Positions 36,843 to 45,902 of a stretch of DNA of 64,000 nucleotides are shown here, piece by piece (the stretch's first letter is position 1; each line of letters opens with the position of its first letter). The notes below the pieces were generated by a model. It worked only from the letters and a program-made list of their open reading frames with translations. It was not told where the DNA came from and made no database searches. A program made the position numbers and the translations under genes. The DNA is from Terriglobia bacterium (lineage in GTDB: Bacteria; Acidobacteriota; Terriglobia; Terriglobales; Acidobacteriaceae), in assembly GCA_020073215.1 (NCBI GenBank), contig JAIQFO010000016.1, positions 40,234 to 104,233 of the forward strand. Direction: 5' to 3'.

Positions 36843-38513
36843 ATGGGCGCACGCAAAAGTACTCCCGGCAGCCTGGAGATTGACCCTGCCTTCCTCGCGC
36901 AGTTGCGGGAACATGTGGGCGCCCGCGCGATCGAGCGCGGGATTCGGTGTCTTCGCTCGCACCAGAACCTGATTTCCCATCTCGATCCTTCCCAGGAAAA
37001 TGCCGCCCGCCTGCTGGCGCAGCTTGCGATATGGACGGACATCGGCTTCAGCGGGCCTCCTCTAAGAGACATTCTGCAGCGCTTTGAACACTTGCAGCCG
37101 GGATTGCGGTCGAAGCTGTCGATCGCCGACTACATCTGCCTGCGCATGGCCGAAGGAATGGCGGCGATGGCCGAGGAGGCGATGGAAACGGCGATTGCTC
37201 ATTTTGATTTCGTCCTGAGCTTGCAGGAAGAGTTGGACGACCGGTTTCTGCTGGCCATCGCTTATTACTGGAAGGGGCGCTGCCTGCGGAGACGCGGCGA
37301 GTACGACGAGGCCCTGATCTACACCGGCAAAGGAAAAGAACTGGCGCTGGCGTTGAACCATCCGCGAATGGCGGCGGTGATGCAGGTGCTCGAGAGCTGG
37401 CTATTGTTTCAGCAGGGCAAGTGGAAAGAGGCGGTGCGTCTCTCGCAGTCGGCGGAGAACACGCTGGGGGAGACCGACGACTATGTGACGCTCGGCAATA
37501 TTCAATCCTTTTATGGGAGAATGGCGCGCCGGGAGGGGCGCTTTGATAAAGCAGTTGAGTTTTTCGAGAGTGCCATTAGTCATTATGGCAAGCGCGACCC
37601 TCGCCACCTGAACCTGGCGCGGTCATTGGCCAACATGGCGCTCGCCAAACGCGGAATCGCTCTTCAATTGCAGAAGAGGATCGACCGCGATGCTGAGCGG
37701 CGCAGGAAAACGCCGGCAAGCGGCGACGGCAAAGCCAGCGGGAGCAGTTATGACTATCGCAGTCGCCTGGCCCAGCTTCGCCGCGAAGCGTTGGAGCACC
37801 TCGACGACGCCCGGGCCATCTATCAGCAGCGTCCCAACCATCACGGAGCCGGCACGGTGTACTTGAATGCGGCGTACATCCACCTCGATGGCGGCGATTT
37901 TCAGCGCGCCGAAGAGGAAGCAGGCTCGGCGTTCGAGGTAGCCGAACAGAAGCAAGACTACATTCTGATGGGGCGGGCGCGCATTCTGCAGTGCATGATC
38001 GAGAATGCGAAGGTGGAGGAAGAGATCGGCGGGGGCGCCGATCCGGGGAGCCATGCGCGCCGGGCATTCGAGTTCAGCCAGGAGGCGATCGATCTAGCGA
38101 AGCATACGCAGCATCATTTGCTGCTGGCCCATGCGCATTTGTGGCAGGGACTGACGCAGTGCAATTCGTTTTTTGACAATCCGGAAGCGGCGCGCGTGTC
38201 GTATGACCTGGCGCGGACGTCGTGCGGAGTGAATCAACCCGACAACAACATGTGGCAGGACTTGCAGACGCTGGGCGCGAGGATCCTTCGGAAGGGAAGT
38301 GTCCATCCGGCGTTGAAGGCGTGGTCCCAGGGTGCGGTGGGAGACAAGACGTTCCGGCAGATCAGCGAAGAATTCGCGGAGATTGTGATCGCGCGGGTGT
38401 GGGAGCGCGAAGGCCGCAAAGTGTCTCGAGTGGCGGCGCGCCTGTCGATTTCTCCCAAGAAAGTGCGGCGTGTGCTGGCGCGGGTGGGGCGGCGGAAGCC
38501 GGGTGCGAGGTAG
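36843..38513 (+). CDS. TPR protein with C-terminal Fis-type HTH, putative regulator
   Basis: 556 aa. N-terminal LREHVGARAIERGIRCLRSHQNLISHL, then a long helical array with TPR-like repeats (AIAYYWKGRCLRRRGEYDEALIYTGKGKELA; YVTLGNIQSFYGRMARREGRFDKAVEFFESAISHY) over about 100-480, ending with a Fis-like HTH (IVIARVWEREGRKVSRVAARLSISPKKVRRVLARVG). It is transcribed away from aceA across 287 bases, so it is a good candidate to regulate aceA; this is inference. No receiver or ATPase domain is present. An upstream frame to 36687 is open; ATG 36843 is chosen because the conserved part starts there. Confidence 0.75.
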   Translation: MGARKSTPGSLEIDPAFLAQLREHVGARAIERGIRCLRSHQNLISHLDPSQENAARLLAQLAIWTDIGFSGPPLRDILQRFEHLQPGLRSKLSIADYICLRMAEGMAAMAEEAMETAIAHFDFVLSLQEELDDRFLLAIAYYWKGRCLRRRGEYDEALIYTGKGKELALALNHPRMAAVMQVLESWLLFQQGKWKEAVRLSQSAENTLGETDDYVTLGNIQSFYGRMARREGRFDKAVEFFESAISHYGKRDPRHLNLARSLANMALAKRGIALQLQKRIDRDAERRRKTPASGDGKASGSSYDYRSRLAQLRREALEHLDDARAIYQQRPNHHGAGTVYLNAAYIHLDGGDFQRAEEEAGSAFEVAEQKQDYILMGRARILQCMIENAKVEEEIGGGADPGSHARRAFEFSQEAIDLAKHTQHHLLLAHAHLWQGLTQCNSFFDNPEAARVSYDLARTSCGVNQPDNNMWQDLQTLGARILRKGSVHPALKAWSQGAVGDKTFRQISEEFAEIVIARVWEREGRKVSRVAARLSISPKKVRRVLARVGRRKPGAR

Positions 38514-38559
38514 CCGACTTTGGCGAAGCATGGTTGCAGGAGCGGTATCATTTACCATT

Positions 38560-38651
38560 TGTCATCCTGACCCTGAGCTTGTCGAAGGGGAAGGACCTGC
38601 TTTCTTCTCAGCGCAAGAGAAAGCAGGTCCTTCGCTTCGCTCAGGATGACA
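38560..38651. repeat. TGTCATCCTGA / AGGACCTGCTTTC inverted repeat
   Basis: TGTCATCCTGA with GAAGGACCTGCTTTCT on the left pairs with AGAAAGCAGGTCCTTC and TCAGGATGACA on the right, forming a long cruciform-capable element between the TPR gene and cysK. This motif family is seen in many soil bacterial genomes. Confidence 0.8.
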
Positions 38652-38708
38652 ATGTGCAGGGTGCCTGAATCGAAAGAATCTAATCGGATGGTGGATAATC
38701 TAAATTCT

Positions 38709-39680
38709 ATGAAAATCGCGAAGGATGTGACGGAACTGATTGGCCACACGCCGCTGGTGCGGCTGAACCGGGTTACCGAGGGAGCGGTGGCCGAGGTGGT
38801 GGCGAAACTGGAAAGCCAGAATCCCCTGGCCAGCGTAAAAGATCGCATCGGGGTGAGCATGATTGCCGATGCCGAGCGTGCCGGCCGAATCCAGCCTGGA
38901 AAAACCGTTCTGATCGAACCGACCAGCGGCAACACCGGAATCGCCCTCGCCTTCGTGTCGGCGGTGAAAGGCTACAAACTCATCCTCACCATGCCCGACA
39001 CCATGAGCCTGGAGCGGCGGGTGCTGCTGCTCGCTTTGGGAGCTGAAATTGTGCTGACCCCGGGGCCGCGGGGAATGAAGGGCGCGATTCTGAAAGCCGA
39101 GGAATTGATGGCCAGCACTCCGAACGCATACATGCTCCAGCAATTTGACAACCCGGCCAATCCGAAGATTCACTTCGAAACTACCGGCCCCGAGATTTGG
39201 GAAGACACGGACGGGCGGGTGGATTTTCTGATCTCCGGCGTCGGCACCGGCGGAACCCTTACCGGCGTCTGCGAATACATCAAGCCTAAGAAGGCGTCGT
39301 TCAAGGCGGTGGCGGTGGAACCGGTGGATAGCGCGGTGCTTTCCGGCGGGCCGCCAGGGCCGCACAAGATTCAGGGGCTCGGCGGCGGTTTTATCCCGAA
39401 CATCTTGCGCCGGGATTACATTGACGAGGTCATCACTGTAACCAACGACGAGTCTATCGAGATGGCGCGGCGGCTTCCTCTAGAAGAAGGGCTGCTGGTG
39501 GGCATCTCTTCGGGAGCGGCGGTGGTGGCGGCTTTGAAGGTGGCGCGCCGTCCAGAGAATGCCGGGAAACTGATTGTTGTGGTTCTGCCGTCGTTCGGCG
39601 AGCGCTACCTGAGTAGTATTCTGTTTGAAGGGCTCCGGAACCAGGCGTTGCAGATTCCGACTGCGCAACTTCCGGCTTAA
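38709..39680 (+). CDS. cysK: Cysteine synthase A (O-acetylserine sulfhydrylase)
   Basis: PLP enzyme that makes cysteine from O-acetylserine and sulfide. 323 aa: PLP lysine K44 in [11 protein letters not shown], substrate loop [21 protein letters not shown] phosphate-binding loop and [15 protein letters not shown] 38709 gives the family N-terminus ([16 protein letters not shown]); a GATAAT lies nine bases upstream of it. cysE follows after two bases, so the two steps are made from one message. Confidence 0.95.
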   Translation: MKIAKDVTELIGHTPLVRLNRVTEGAVAEVVAKLESQNPLASVKDRIGVSMIADAERAGRIQPGKTVLIEPTSGNTGIALAFVSAVKGYKLILTMPDTMSLERRVLLLALGAEIVLTPGPRGMKGAILKAEELMASTPNAYMLQQFDNPANPKIHFETTGPEIWEDTDGRVDFLISGVGTGGTLTGVCEYIKPKKASFKAVAVEPVDSAVLSGGPPGPHKIQGLGGGFIPNILRRDYIDEVITVTNDESIEMARRLPLEEGLLVGISSGAAVVAALKVARRPENAGKLIVVVLPSFGERYLSSILFEGLRNQALQIPTAQLPA

Positions 39681-39682
39681 CC

Positions 39683-40390
39683 ATGCCGCATCTGCTGTCG
39701 CTAATTCGCGAGGATGTTGCCACCGTGCTGGAGCGCGATCCGGCGGCGAAGTCGCATCTGGAGGTTTATCTCTGCTACTCCGGCCTGCATGCGGTGTGGT
39801 TCTATCGCATGAACCACTGGTTGTGGAACCACAATTTCCTTCTGCTGGCGCGCTGGTTGTCGCAGGTGGCGCGCTGGCTCACCGGCATCGAAATCCATCC
39901 TGGAGCGCAAGTTGGGCGGCGCTTGTTCATCGATCACGGTATGGGCGTGGTGATCGGAGAGACGGCGATTGTCGGCGAGGACGTCACGCTCTACCAGGGT
40001 GTGACGCTCGGCGGAACCGGCAAGGAGCAAGGGAAGCGGCACCCGACGATCCAAGACAACGTGGTGATCGGCGGCGGCGCAAAGATTTTGGGCAACATCA
40101 CGGTGGGGAGCAATTGCCGGATTGGCGCGGGATCGGTCGTGCTGCGGAACGTGCCCAACGATTCCACCGTGGTGGGCGTGCCGGGCCACATCATTTTTCG
40201 AGAAGGCAAACGAGTCGTGATTACCGACCCGAAGCAGATCAACGACCCGCTCTCCGCGGCCTTGTCGGCGGTCGCATCCGAGGTGAACCGGTTAGCGGAA
40301 CGAGTGCGCCAACTGGAGGGCAAGGGCGGAAGTGAGCCGCTTTCCGAATCGCTGCAACGGATCATCGAAGATAAGGATGACCAGATCTAG
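39683..40390 (+). CDS. cysE: Serine O-acetyltransferase
   Basis: Makes O-acetylserine for CysK. 235 aa: N-terminal helices ([41 protein letters not shown]) and left-handed beta-helix with hexapeptide repeats ([33 protein letters not shown]), including the catalytic His in [12 protein letters not shown]. The extended C-terminus ([12 protein letters not shown]) is a short coiled coil in the position of the CysK-binding tail, but it lacks the usual terminal Ile that enters CysK: the last residues are KDDQI, so an Ile is in fact present. Confidence 0.95.
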   Translation: MPHLLSLIREDVATVLERDPAAKSHLEVYLCYSGLHAVWFYRMNHWLWNHNFLLLARWLSQVARWLTGIEIHPGAQVGRRLFIDHGMGVVIGETAIVGEDVTLYQGVTLGGTGKEQGKRHPTIQDNVVIGGGAKILGNITVGSNCRIGAGSVVLRNVPNDSTVVGVPGHIIFREGKRVVITDPKQINDPLSAALSAVASEVNRLAERVRQLEGKGGSEPLSESLQRIIEDKDDQI

Positions 40391-40521
40391 CGTGGCACCC
40401 CGCAAATTCGCGACATAATTTTGGGACAATTCAGCTCAGGATCTCAATTGGTGGAAGCGTTCTACGTCTCTATGAAGAAGATGTCTCCACAACAAGGACC
40501 TGAGCCTGTGGCTTGACGTTG

Positions 40522-40533
40522 TAAAATGACGAC
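40522..40533 (+). promoter_or_regulatory. -10 box for a probable leaderless start
   Basis: TAAAAT at 40522-40527, six bases before ATG 40534. No Shine-Dalgarno sequence is present. A TTGACG lies only three bases before the box and cannot be its -35 element. Confidence 0.5.
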
Positions 40534-40794
40534 ATGCCGTTACCGCCAGGAAGTCCCAACTTTGGCAAGAAGCGCACTCCGCCTCCGGACGAAACCTTTG
40601 AAGAACCGGCCTATCTGAAGTCGCTGGGGGAAAAGCAGAAGATTGTGAGCCTGAAGCTCGCCGACGGCGAAGTAGTCCACGGCTGGATTGAGTACTACGA
40701 CAAGAACATGGTGCGCGTGACGCGCGAGGATGGACCGAATCTGTTCATCTTCAAACACGAGATTGTTTATATCGCGGAAGACGGAAAGAAGTAG
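40534..40794 (+). CDS. hfq: Hfq-like Sm RNA-binding protein
   Basis: 86 aa. Sm1-like segment VSLKLADGEVVHGWIEYYDKNMVRVTRED and Sm2-like LFIFKHEIVYIAE, where FKH takes the place of the YKH that lines the RNA pore of Hfq. The N-terminal 30 residues are Pro-rich and differ from enteric Hfq, and there is no long C-terminal tail. It should act as a hexameric RNA chaperone if it keeps the family role. A TAAAAT box six bases before the ATG and no ribosome site suggest a leaderless message. Confidence 0.75.
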   Translation: MPLPPGSPNFGKKRTPPPDETFEEPAYLKSLGEKQKIVSLKLADGEVVHGWIEYYDKNMVRVTREDGPNLFIFKHEIVYIAEDGKK

Positions 40795-40846
40795 GCGGCA
40801 TTCAGCATTCAGTAACCAGTCTGGAGCATGAAAGTCTCGAAGTCGC

Positions 40847-41695
40847 ATGACATCCCCTCAGTTTTTGGATTTGATTTCTCCGATGCAGGCTATGGCTCGC
40901 GAGGCGGGCAGCCTGGTGATCGAATATTTTCGGCAGCGAGTGAAGATTGAATATAAGGGTGACGTGGATCTGGTTACGGTTGCCGATCGCAAGTCAGAGG
41001 CGTTGATTCTCGACCGGATTCGCAAGCAGTTCCCGACTCATGATGTGATGGGAGAAGAGGGAGCGCGCATCGAAACGGGCGGCGAATACAAGTGGTACGT
41101 CGATCCTCTGGATGGCACCACGAATTTTGCGCATGGCTTTCCGGTGTTTTGCGTTTCGCTAGCCGTGGAACGGCGGGGACAACGGGTGGCGGGCGTGATT
41201 TACGATCCGACTCGCGACGAGATGTTCGCCGCGGAACTGGGCAGCGGCGCGCGGCTGAACGGCGCAGCGATCCACGTGTCGGCCACGGCGAATCTGGGGG
41301 AGTGCCTGGTGGCTACCGGTTTCCCCAGCCATAAGCGGCACAAGAACCCGAATATCTATTTTTATCACCAGCTCACATTGCGCACCCACGGGGTGAGGCG
41401 GGCAGGATCGGCCGCTCTGGATCTTTGCAATGTGGCGTCGGGGCGGTTTGACGGTTTCTGGGAATTTAATCTCAATCCCTGGGACACGGCGGCGGGCGTG
41501 CTGATCGTGGAAGAGGCCGGCGGGAAGGTCACGGACTTTTCGGGCGGCGCGTTCCAGATCGCCAGCCGCGAAACGCTGGCGTCGAATGGGTTGGTGCATG
41601 AGGCGCTCCTGCGGGAGTTTCAGGAGATCTTCGCAGGCCGGGGGTTGGAGGAATTGCCCAGTCCGGTTGCCTACGCGAAGGATCGAAAATTCTAG
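40847..41695 (+). CDS. suhB: Inositol monophosphatase family protein
   Basis: 282 aa Mg/Li-dependent phosphatase. Metal site residues are visible in GEEGARI, WYVDPLDGTTNFAHGFP (the DPLDGTTN signature) and FNLNPWDTAAGVLIVEEAGG (the WDxAAG signature). Likely substrates are inositol-1-phosphate or related sugar phosphates; the symbol reflects family similarity. Follows the Hfq-like gene by 52 bases. Its end is followed by an inverted repeat. Confidence 0.88.
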   Translation: MTSPQFLDLISPMQAMAREAGSLVIEYFRQRVKIEYKGDVDLVTVADRKSEALILDRIRKQFPTHDVMGEEGARIETGGEYKWYVDPLDGTTNFAHGFPVFCVSLAVERRGQRVAGVIYDPTRDEMFAAELGSGARLNGAAIHVSATANLGECLVATGFPSHKRHKNPNIYFYHQLTLRTHGVRRAGSAALDLCNVASGRFDGFWEFNLNPWDTAAGVLIVEEAGGKVTDFSGGAFQIASRETLASNGLVHEALLREFQEIFAGRGLEELPSPVAYAKDRKF

Positions 41696-41705
41696 AAAAT
41701 ATATT

Positions 41706-41785
41706 CTGTAGAGACGCGGCTTGCCGCGTCTTGGCGTTGTCATGGTTGTGGCCTTCCGGAGACGGGGCAAGCCCCGTCTCTACAG
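41706..41785. repeat. GTAGAGACGCGGC...GTCTCTACAG inverted repeat
   Basis: CTGTAGAGACGCGGCTTGCC and GGGGCAAGCCCCGTCTCTAC form long arms around a 30-base centre; the right end lies nine bases before the -10 box of the next gene. Copies at 26231 and 14237. Confidence 0.8.
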
Positions 41786-41793
41786 GCAAGAGT

Positions 41794-41806
41794 TACAATT
41801 ACTGGC
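41794..41806 (+). promoter_or_regulatory. -10 box for a probable leaderless start
   Basis: TACAAT at 41794-41799, seven bases before GTG 41807, without a ribosome site. Confidence 0.5.
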
Positions 41807-43873
41807 GTGGGTTCGTCTCTTCTTGCGCGTAAGATTGAAAAGCGTCCCGGCAAAGTGCGTCTGCGGGGGCGCATTCTATTTCTCACCGAAGACCCGGATC
41901 TAATCAAGAAGCAACTGGCGGGTTGGGATCTGCCGTGGGATACGAATGCTTCGGCCAGGAACCCTAAACTCCGCGACGACATTTCTACCGATGAGATTAC
42001 TCCCGCGCACTGCTGCTTCTACTTTGATCGGACGCTGGGCGAGATTCCCTACGTGGGTTTGAGGTGTGGCGACACGCTGCCGATCGGGCGCGGCGATGTG
42101 AAAAAAGGCGGCTTCGTGTGCTCGGTCAGCGGCAAGCGGCGCGGCAAGGGATCAAGCCGCGAGCAGTCGCCTTATGCCGAGATGTGCGCCGGGATTCAGT
42201 TTGCGATTGCAGAGAATATTGAGCGCATCTACAAGCAGAACTGTCAGAACCTTGGGTTGCTGACCTCGACCGACTTTTCTTTGATCGACCGGATTCGCGG
42301 CGGGGAAGAGATCGCGCTCAGCGAGTTTACCGCCGGGGAGGACGAGATCACGCGGCAGGTGATCGAATATGGGGGGTTGTTTCCGTTTAACGTGGCTCGG
42401 ATGCAGGGGAAGGTTTTTCTGCCGCCGATCAAGACTCAGGCGCGGGCCATGACTTTGGCGGAGAAGATTTTCGCGGCGCACATGATCTCAGCGGAGCCGG
42501 AGACTGCCGAACTGCGCTCGGCCGGACGGGCGGGGTCGCCCGTCCCCACACGTTCTGTCAAGCCGGGCGATACTGGCTTTACTCGCGTCGATTTGCGGTT
42601 CAGTCATGAGTACGTCACGCCGATGGCCGCCATTTTCTACGAGCAATACGTTGGCAAAGACGTTCCGGTTAATGATGCTTCGAGCATCCGCTTCTTTCGG
42701 GATCACCTGACCTTTCTCGACGAGGTGATCTCCGAAGAAAAGAAGAAGATGGGGCTGCTCGATTTGGCTACGCAGCTCAAGCTGAAACAAGCCGAGTTCG
42801 CCAGGCAGCAGGGGATCAAACTGCACGGCGAATTGGCCGACCGCAAGGGCTCGGAGGGCATCTGCCACTCGGTGATGCTCGAGAGCTATGCTCTGCCGGG
42901 GCAGGTGAACGTAGGGTCGGACTCGCACACGCCGCACGTCGGCGCCATCGGGTGCATTGCCTTCGGCATCGGAACTACCGACCTGTTCAACTCCTGGATC
43001 ACGAAAGACGTTCGCCTCAAAGTGCCGGAGTCGGTCAAGATTGTCATTCGGGGCAAGCGGCATCCGAATGTCACGGCGAAGGATTTTATCCTGAAAATTC
43101 TATCTCTCGATTACGTGCGCAGCGGCAAGGCATTGGCGAAAGTGATGGAGTACGCGGGGGAAGCGGTCGAGGCGCTCTCGGTCGACGAACGCGCCACCAT
43201 GACGAATATGGCGGCCGAAATCGGAGGCTTTACCGGGATCGTGGCTCCGGATGAAAAGGTGATCGAGTTCTTGGTCGAGCGCCGGGGCATGAAGCGCGCC
43301 GAAATTGAGAAGATGTGCGAAGGTTTGGAGAGCGATCCGGATGCCGAATACGCGCAGGTGATCGAACTCGACGCGGCTGAGATTACGCCCATGGTGGCCA
43401 CTCCGGGTGATCCCGGCAACGGCAAGTACATCCGCGAACTCAACGCGCGTGTGCCGATCGAAATCGCCTACGGCGGAACCTGTACGGCGGGAAAAAACGA
43501 AGACATGGACATGTACGCCGCGGTTCTGGCTGATGCGCTAAAACAGGGCAAGCGAGTTTCGAAGAATGTCGAGTTCTGGATCCAGTTCGGCTCGCAGGAG
43601 ACGCGGGAGTACTCGAAGCGCCGGGGCTACATTGAGATCTTCGAAAAGGCCGGCGCGCGTGTGCTCGAACCTAGTTGTGGCGCGTGCATTAATGCGGGGC
43701 CGGGAGTATCGACACGGCCCGAGCAGGTTGTGATCAGCGCGCAGAACCGGAACTTTCCCGGACGCAGCGGGCCGGGGCAGATGTACCTGGCGTCGCCGCT
43801 GACCGTGGCAGCGAGTGCGGTTGCTGGGTACATTGTCGAGTACGAACCTTCGAAGGCAACGGTTGTGTCCTAG
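41807..43873 (+). CDS. Aconitase/isopropylmalate-dehydratase family protein with swivel domain first
   Basis: 688 aa hydro-lyase. Residues about 20-235 resemble the small (swivel) subunit of LeuD/aconitase: DDISTDEITP, GKRRGKGSSREQSPYAE. Residues about 265-688 are the iron-sulfur catalytic part: GSDSHTPHVGAIGCIAFGIG gives the first cluster Cys and EPSCGACINAGPG the other two. In normal aconitase the swivel comes last, so this is a permuted fusion. Substrate (citrate, methylcitrate, isopropylmalate, homoaconitate) is not decided. The linker (about 240-256) is encoded by an inserted GC palindrome. GTG start with a TACAAT box seven bases before. Confidence 0.85.
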   Translation: MGSSLLARKIEKRPGKVRLRGRILFLTEDPDLIKKQLAGWDLPWDTNASARNPKLRDDISTDEITPAHCCFYFDRTLGEIPYVGLRCGDTLPIGRGDVKKGGFVCSVSGKRRGKGSSREQSPYAEMCAGIQFAIAENIERIYKQNCQNLGLLTSTDFSLIDRIRGGEEIALSEFTAGEDEITRQVIEYGGLFPFNVARMQGKVFLPPIKTQARAMTLAEKIFAAHMISAEPETAELRSAGRAGSPVPTRSVKPGDTGFTRVDLRFSHEYVTPMAAIFYEQYVGKDVPVNDASSIRFFRDHLTFLDEVISEEKKKMGLLDLATQLKLKQAEFARQQGIKLHGELADRKGSEGICHSVMLESYALPGQVNVGSDSHTPHVGAIGCIAFGIGTTDLFNSWITKDVRLKVPESVKIVIRGKRHPNVTAKDFILKILSLDYVRSGKALAKVMEYAGEAVEALSVDERATMTNMAAEIGGFTGIVAPDEKVIEFLVERRGMKRAEIEKMCEGLESDPDAEYAQVIELDAAEITPMVATPGDPGNGKYIRELNARVPIEIAYGGTCTAGKNEDMDMYAAVLADALKQGKRVSKNVEFWIQFGSQETREYSKRRGYIEIFEKAGARVLEPSCGACINAGPGVSTRPEQVVISAQNRNFPGRSGPGQMYLASPLTVAASAVAGYIVEYEPSKATVVS
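42524..42545. repeat. REP-like palindrome inside a coding region
   Basis: GGACGGGCG and CGCCCGTCC arms with a GGGT loop, inserted in frame where the two domains of the aconitase-family protein join. It encodes AGRAGSPVP. The intergenic relative at 34133-34150 shows the same CGGGCG-CGCCCG core. Confidence 0.6.
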
Positions 43874-44074
43874 TGTTCAATTTTGGACAGCGCCGCCCAG
43901 CCTCTTTTCATAAAATCTACTACGTTTGTTCAGGCATCGCTGCAGGTTTGCAGACAGTCTGAGACTTGTATAAGGACATTGCAACTTGGCAATGAGGCTC
44001 ACGCATGGTTTGCTAGCGATCGCCATGTACAATAGAGCGGGGTCGTTTTAACGAAAACATCCAACCCAATAAGC

Positions 44075-44102
44075 ACCGGGGGAAGAATATGCCCTGGTGC
44101 CA
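44075..44102 (+). other. Hairpin before the radical SAM gene
   Basis: GCACCGGGG and CCCTGGTGC pair over nine positions with one mismatch, covering a GGGGGAAGA ribosome-site-like sequence and an ATG at 44089 that opens a 30-codon frame ending at 44181 inside the next gene. Bases 43874-44161 otherwise hold a TACAAT at 44027-44032 as the only promoter-like box. Confidence 0.35.
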
Positions 44103-44161
44103 TCGATTGCCCCCAACTGAGAACGCAGCAAAGCCGCGCTTTACAGAATCCCTAAAAGCCT

Positions 44162-45775
44162 ATGAAAATTCTGCTCTATAACCCCGACAACGGCGTCACA
44201 CGCAATTTCATGCCGCATCTGTGGATGTTTCTGCTCCAGGCGCTCACTCCACCGGGCCACGAGGTGCTGCTGGTGGATGGCAACGCGCAGCCCATGGATG
44301 AAGCGGGGATCGCGCAGTTTGTGCGCGACAACAATATTGGATTGGTCGGCATCGGCGCCATGACCCGAATGATCGCCAAGGCGTATCGCATGGCGGACGC
44401 GGTGCGGGCCACGGGAGTTCCGGTGGTGATGGGCGGACCGCACGTGACGGAGATGGCCGACGAGGCTTTGGGGCGGGATGGCGGACCGCGCCACGCCGAC
44501 GCTGTTGCACTCGGGGAAGCTGATGCTACGTGGCCGCGGATTGTTGAAGATGCTGCGCGCGGTCAGCTTAAGGATGTTTACGCTCCGGTGGATGCCTTTG
44601 GCCAGGAGAGCAAGCCGTCGTTGAAGGAATATCCGGTGATTCCGTGGCAGTCGATCGATCTCAAACAGTTCAATCTGGTGCCGAAGGCTGCGACCGGTCT
44701 GTTACAGAAGATTGGAGAAGGCTGGGGATCCTTTCGCATTATTCCGGTCGAATCCGGACGAGGCTGCCCTTACGGCTGCGAGTTCTGCACCGTGACGGGA
44801 TTCTTCGGGGACGCGATTCGTTTCCGCACCAACGAGAGCGTGGTGAGTGAACTGCTGTTGTTGAAGGCCCGCGCCCGCAAAGAAAAGGGCCAGATGGCGG
44901 TCTTCTTCATCGACGACAATTTCGCCATCAACATCAAGCGAACCAAGTCGCTGCTGCGTGACATTATTGCCGCCGGCGCGCAGGTGCATTGGGTGGCGCA
45001 GATCAGCGCCAATTTATTGCGCGACGAAGAACTCGTCGACCTGATCGCGGATTCTGGAGGCAAGTGGATTTTTATCGGCATGGAATCCATCGACCCGGCC
45101 AATCTGAAAGACGTGAACAAGGGGTTCAATAAGCCGGGAGAGTACGCGTCGGTGCTGGAGCGGCTGGCGGCGCGCAACGTGTACGCCATCACGTCATTTA
45201 TTTTTGGCATGGACAACGACACGGTTGGGGCCGCCGAGCGAACTCTCGAACAAGTTCGGACCTGGCCTCCGGGATTGCCGATCTTTGGTTTGCTGACGCC
45301 TTTGCCCGCAACTCCGCTGTACAAGCGGTTGGAGAAGGCCGGTCGACTGACGCGGCCCAAGCACTGGCAGGAGTTCATCCCGTTCGCCATGGCGCACACG
45401 CCGTTGAAGATGACCATCGAAGAAGCTCACGCCGAAGTGAATTACGGGTGGGAGCAGGCTTACAGTCCGGAGGCGCTGGCGGCTGCGGTCGAATCGCTGA
45501 ACGACCAGCCCCTGGGTTATCGCGTCAACATCTTCCTGGCGCGCCTCTGTTTCCGCGGCATTTATTTCCCCATGCTGGGGAAGATGGCGTGGGTGAAAGT
45601 GATTGCGCAGAATCGGCGGACCATCTTCAAGCTGGTAAGGGAAGGATTCAAGCCGGGCGCCTGGCGCGGCGCGCCGGCGCGGATTCCCGCCATGCCCGTG
45701 CCGGTGGTGGAGGCAGGAGAAGCGTTGTCGCAATCGACTCGTGAGGGGCGGGCGATTGCGGTTTCCGCCGATTGA
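44162..45775 (+). CDS. B12-binding-domain radical SAM protein
   Basis: 537 aa. N-terminal cobalamin-binding-like Rossmann domain (about 1-130: VLLVDGNAQPMD, GLVGIGAMT, VPVVMGGPHVTEM) then a radical SAM barrel with CPYGCEFC holding the 4Fe-4S cluster. The extended C-terminus has aromatic and basic residues. These class B enzymes carry out methylations or ring rearrangements on lipids or pigments such as hopanoids and bacteriochlorins; the substrate cannot be read here. Starts after a hairpin and a small overlapping frame. Confidence 0.9.
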   Translation: MKILLYNPDNGVTRNFMPHLWMFLLQALTPPGHEVLLVDGNAQPMDEAGIAQFVRDNNIGLVGIGAMTRMIAKAYRMADAVRATGVPVVMGGPHVTEMADEALGRDGGPRHADAVALGEADATWPRIVEDAARGQLKDVYAPVDAFGQESKPSLKEYPVIPWQSIDLKQFNLVPKAATGLLQKIGEGWGSFRIIPVESGRGCPYGCEFCTVTGFFGDAIRFRTNESVVSELLLLKARARKEKGQMAVFFIDDNFAINIKRTKSLLRDIIAAGAQVHWVAQISANLLRDEELVDLIADSGGKWIFIGMESIDPANLKDVNKGFNKPGEYASVLERLAARNVYAITSFIFGMDNDTVGAAERTLEQVRTWPPGLPIFGLLTPLPATPLYKRLEKAGRLTRPKHWQEFIPFAMAHTPLKMTIEEAHAEVNYGWEQAYSPEALAAAVESLNDQPLGYRVNIFLARLCFRGIYFPMLGKMAWVKVIAQNRRTIFKLVREGFKPGAWRGAPARIPAMPVPVVEAGEALSQSTREGRAIAVSAD

Positions 45776-45902
45776 AAGCCGCTTATGCACCTCTCGACCC
45801 TGGAAAGTCACTGCTGGATTGGCTCTGCCTGTACCGATAGCTGCGTTCTTGCTAGAATCGTGAAGTCGAAAACACTCCCTGCGCCGAGGAGCATCAGATT
45901 CT

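Noticed and set aside
39625..40335. 236-codon plus-strand frame over cysE
   Set aside because: It is a shifted frame of cysE, whose hexapeptide repeats are unmistakable.
40513..40518. TTGACG as -35 element for the Hfq-like gene
   Set aside because: It lies only three bases before the TAAAAT box; a working -35 must be about 17 bases away.
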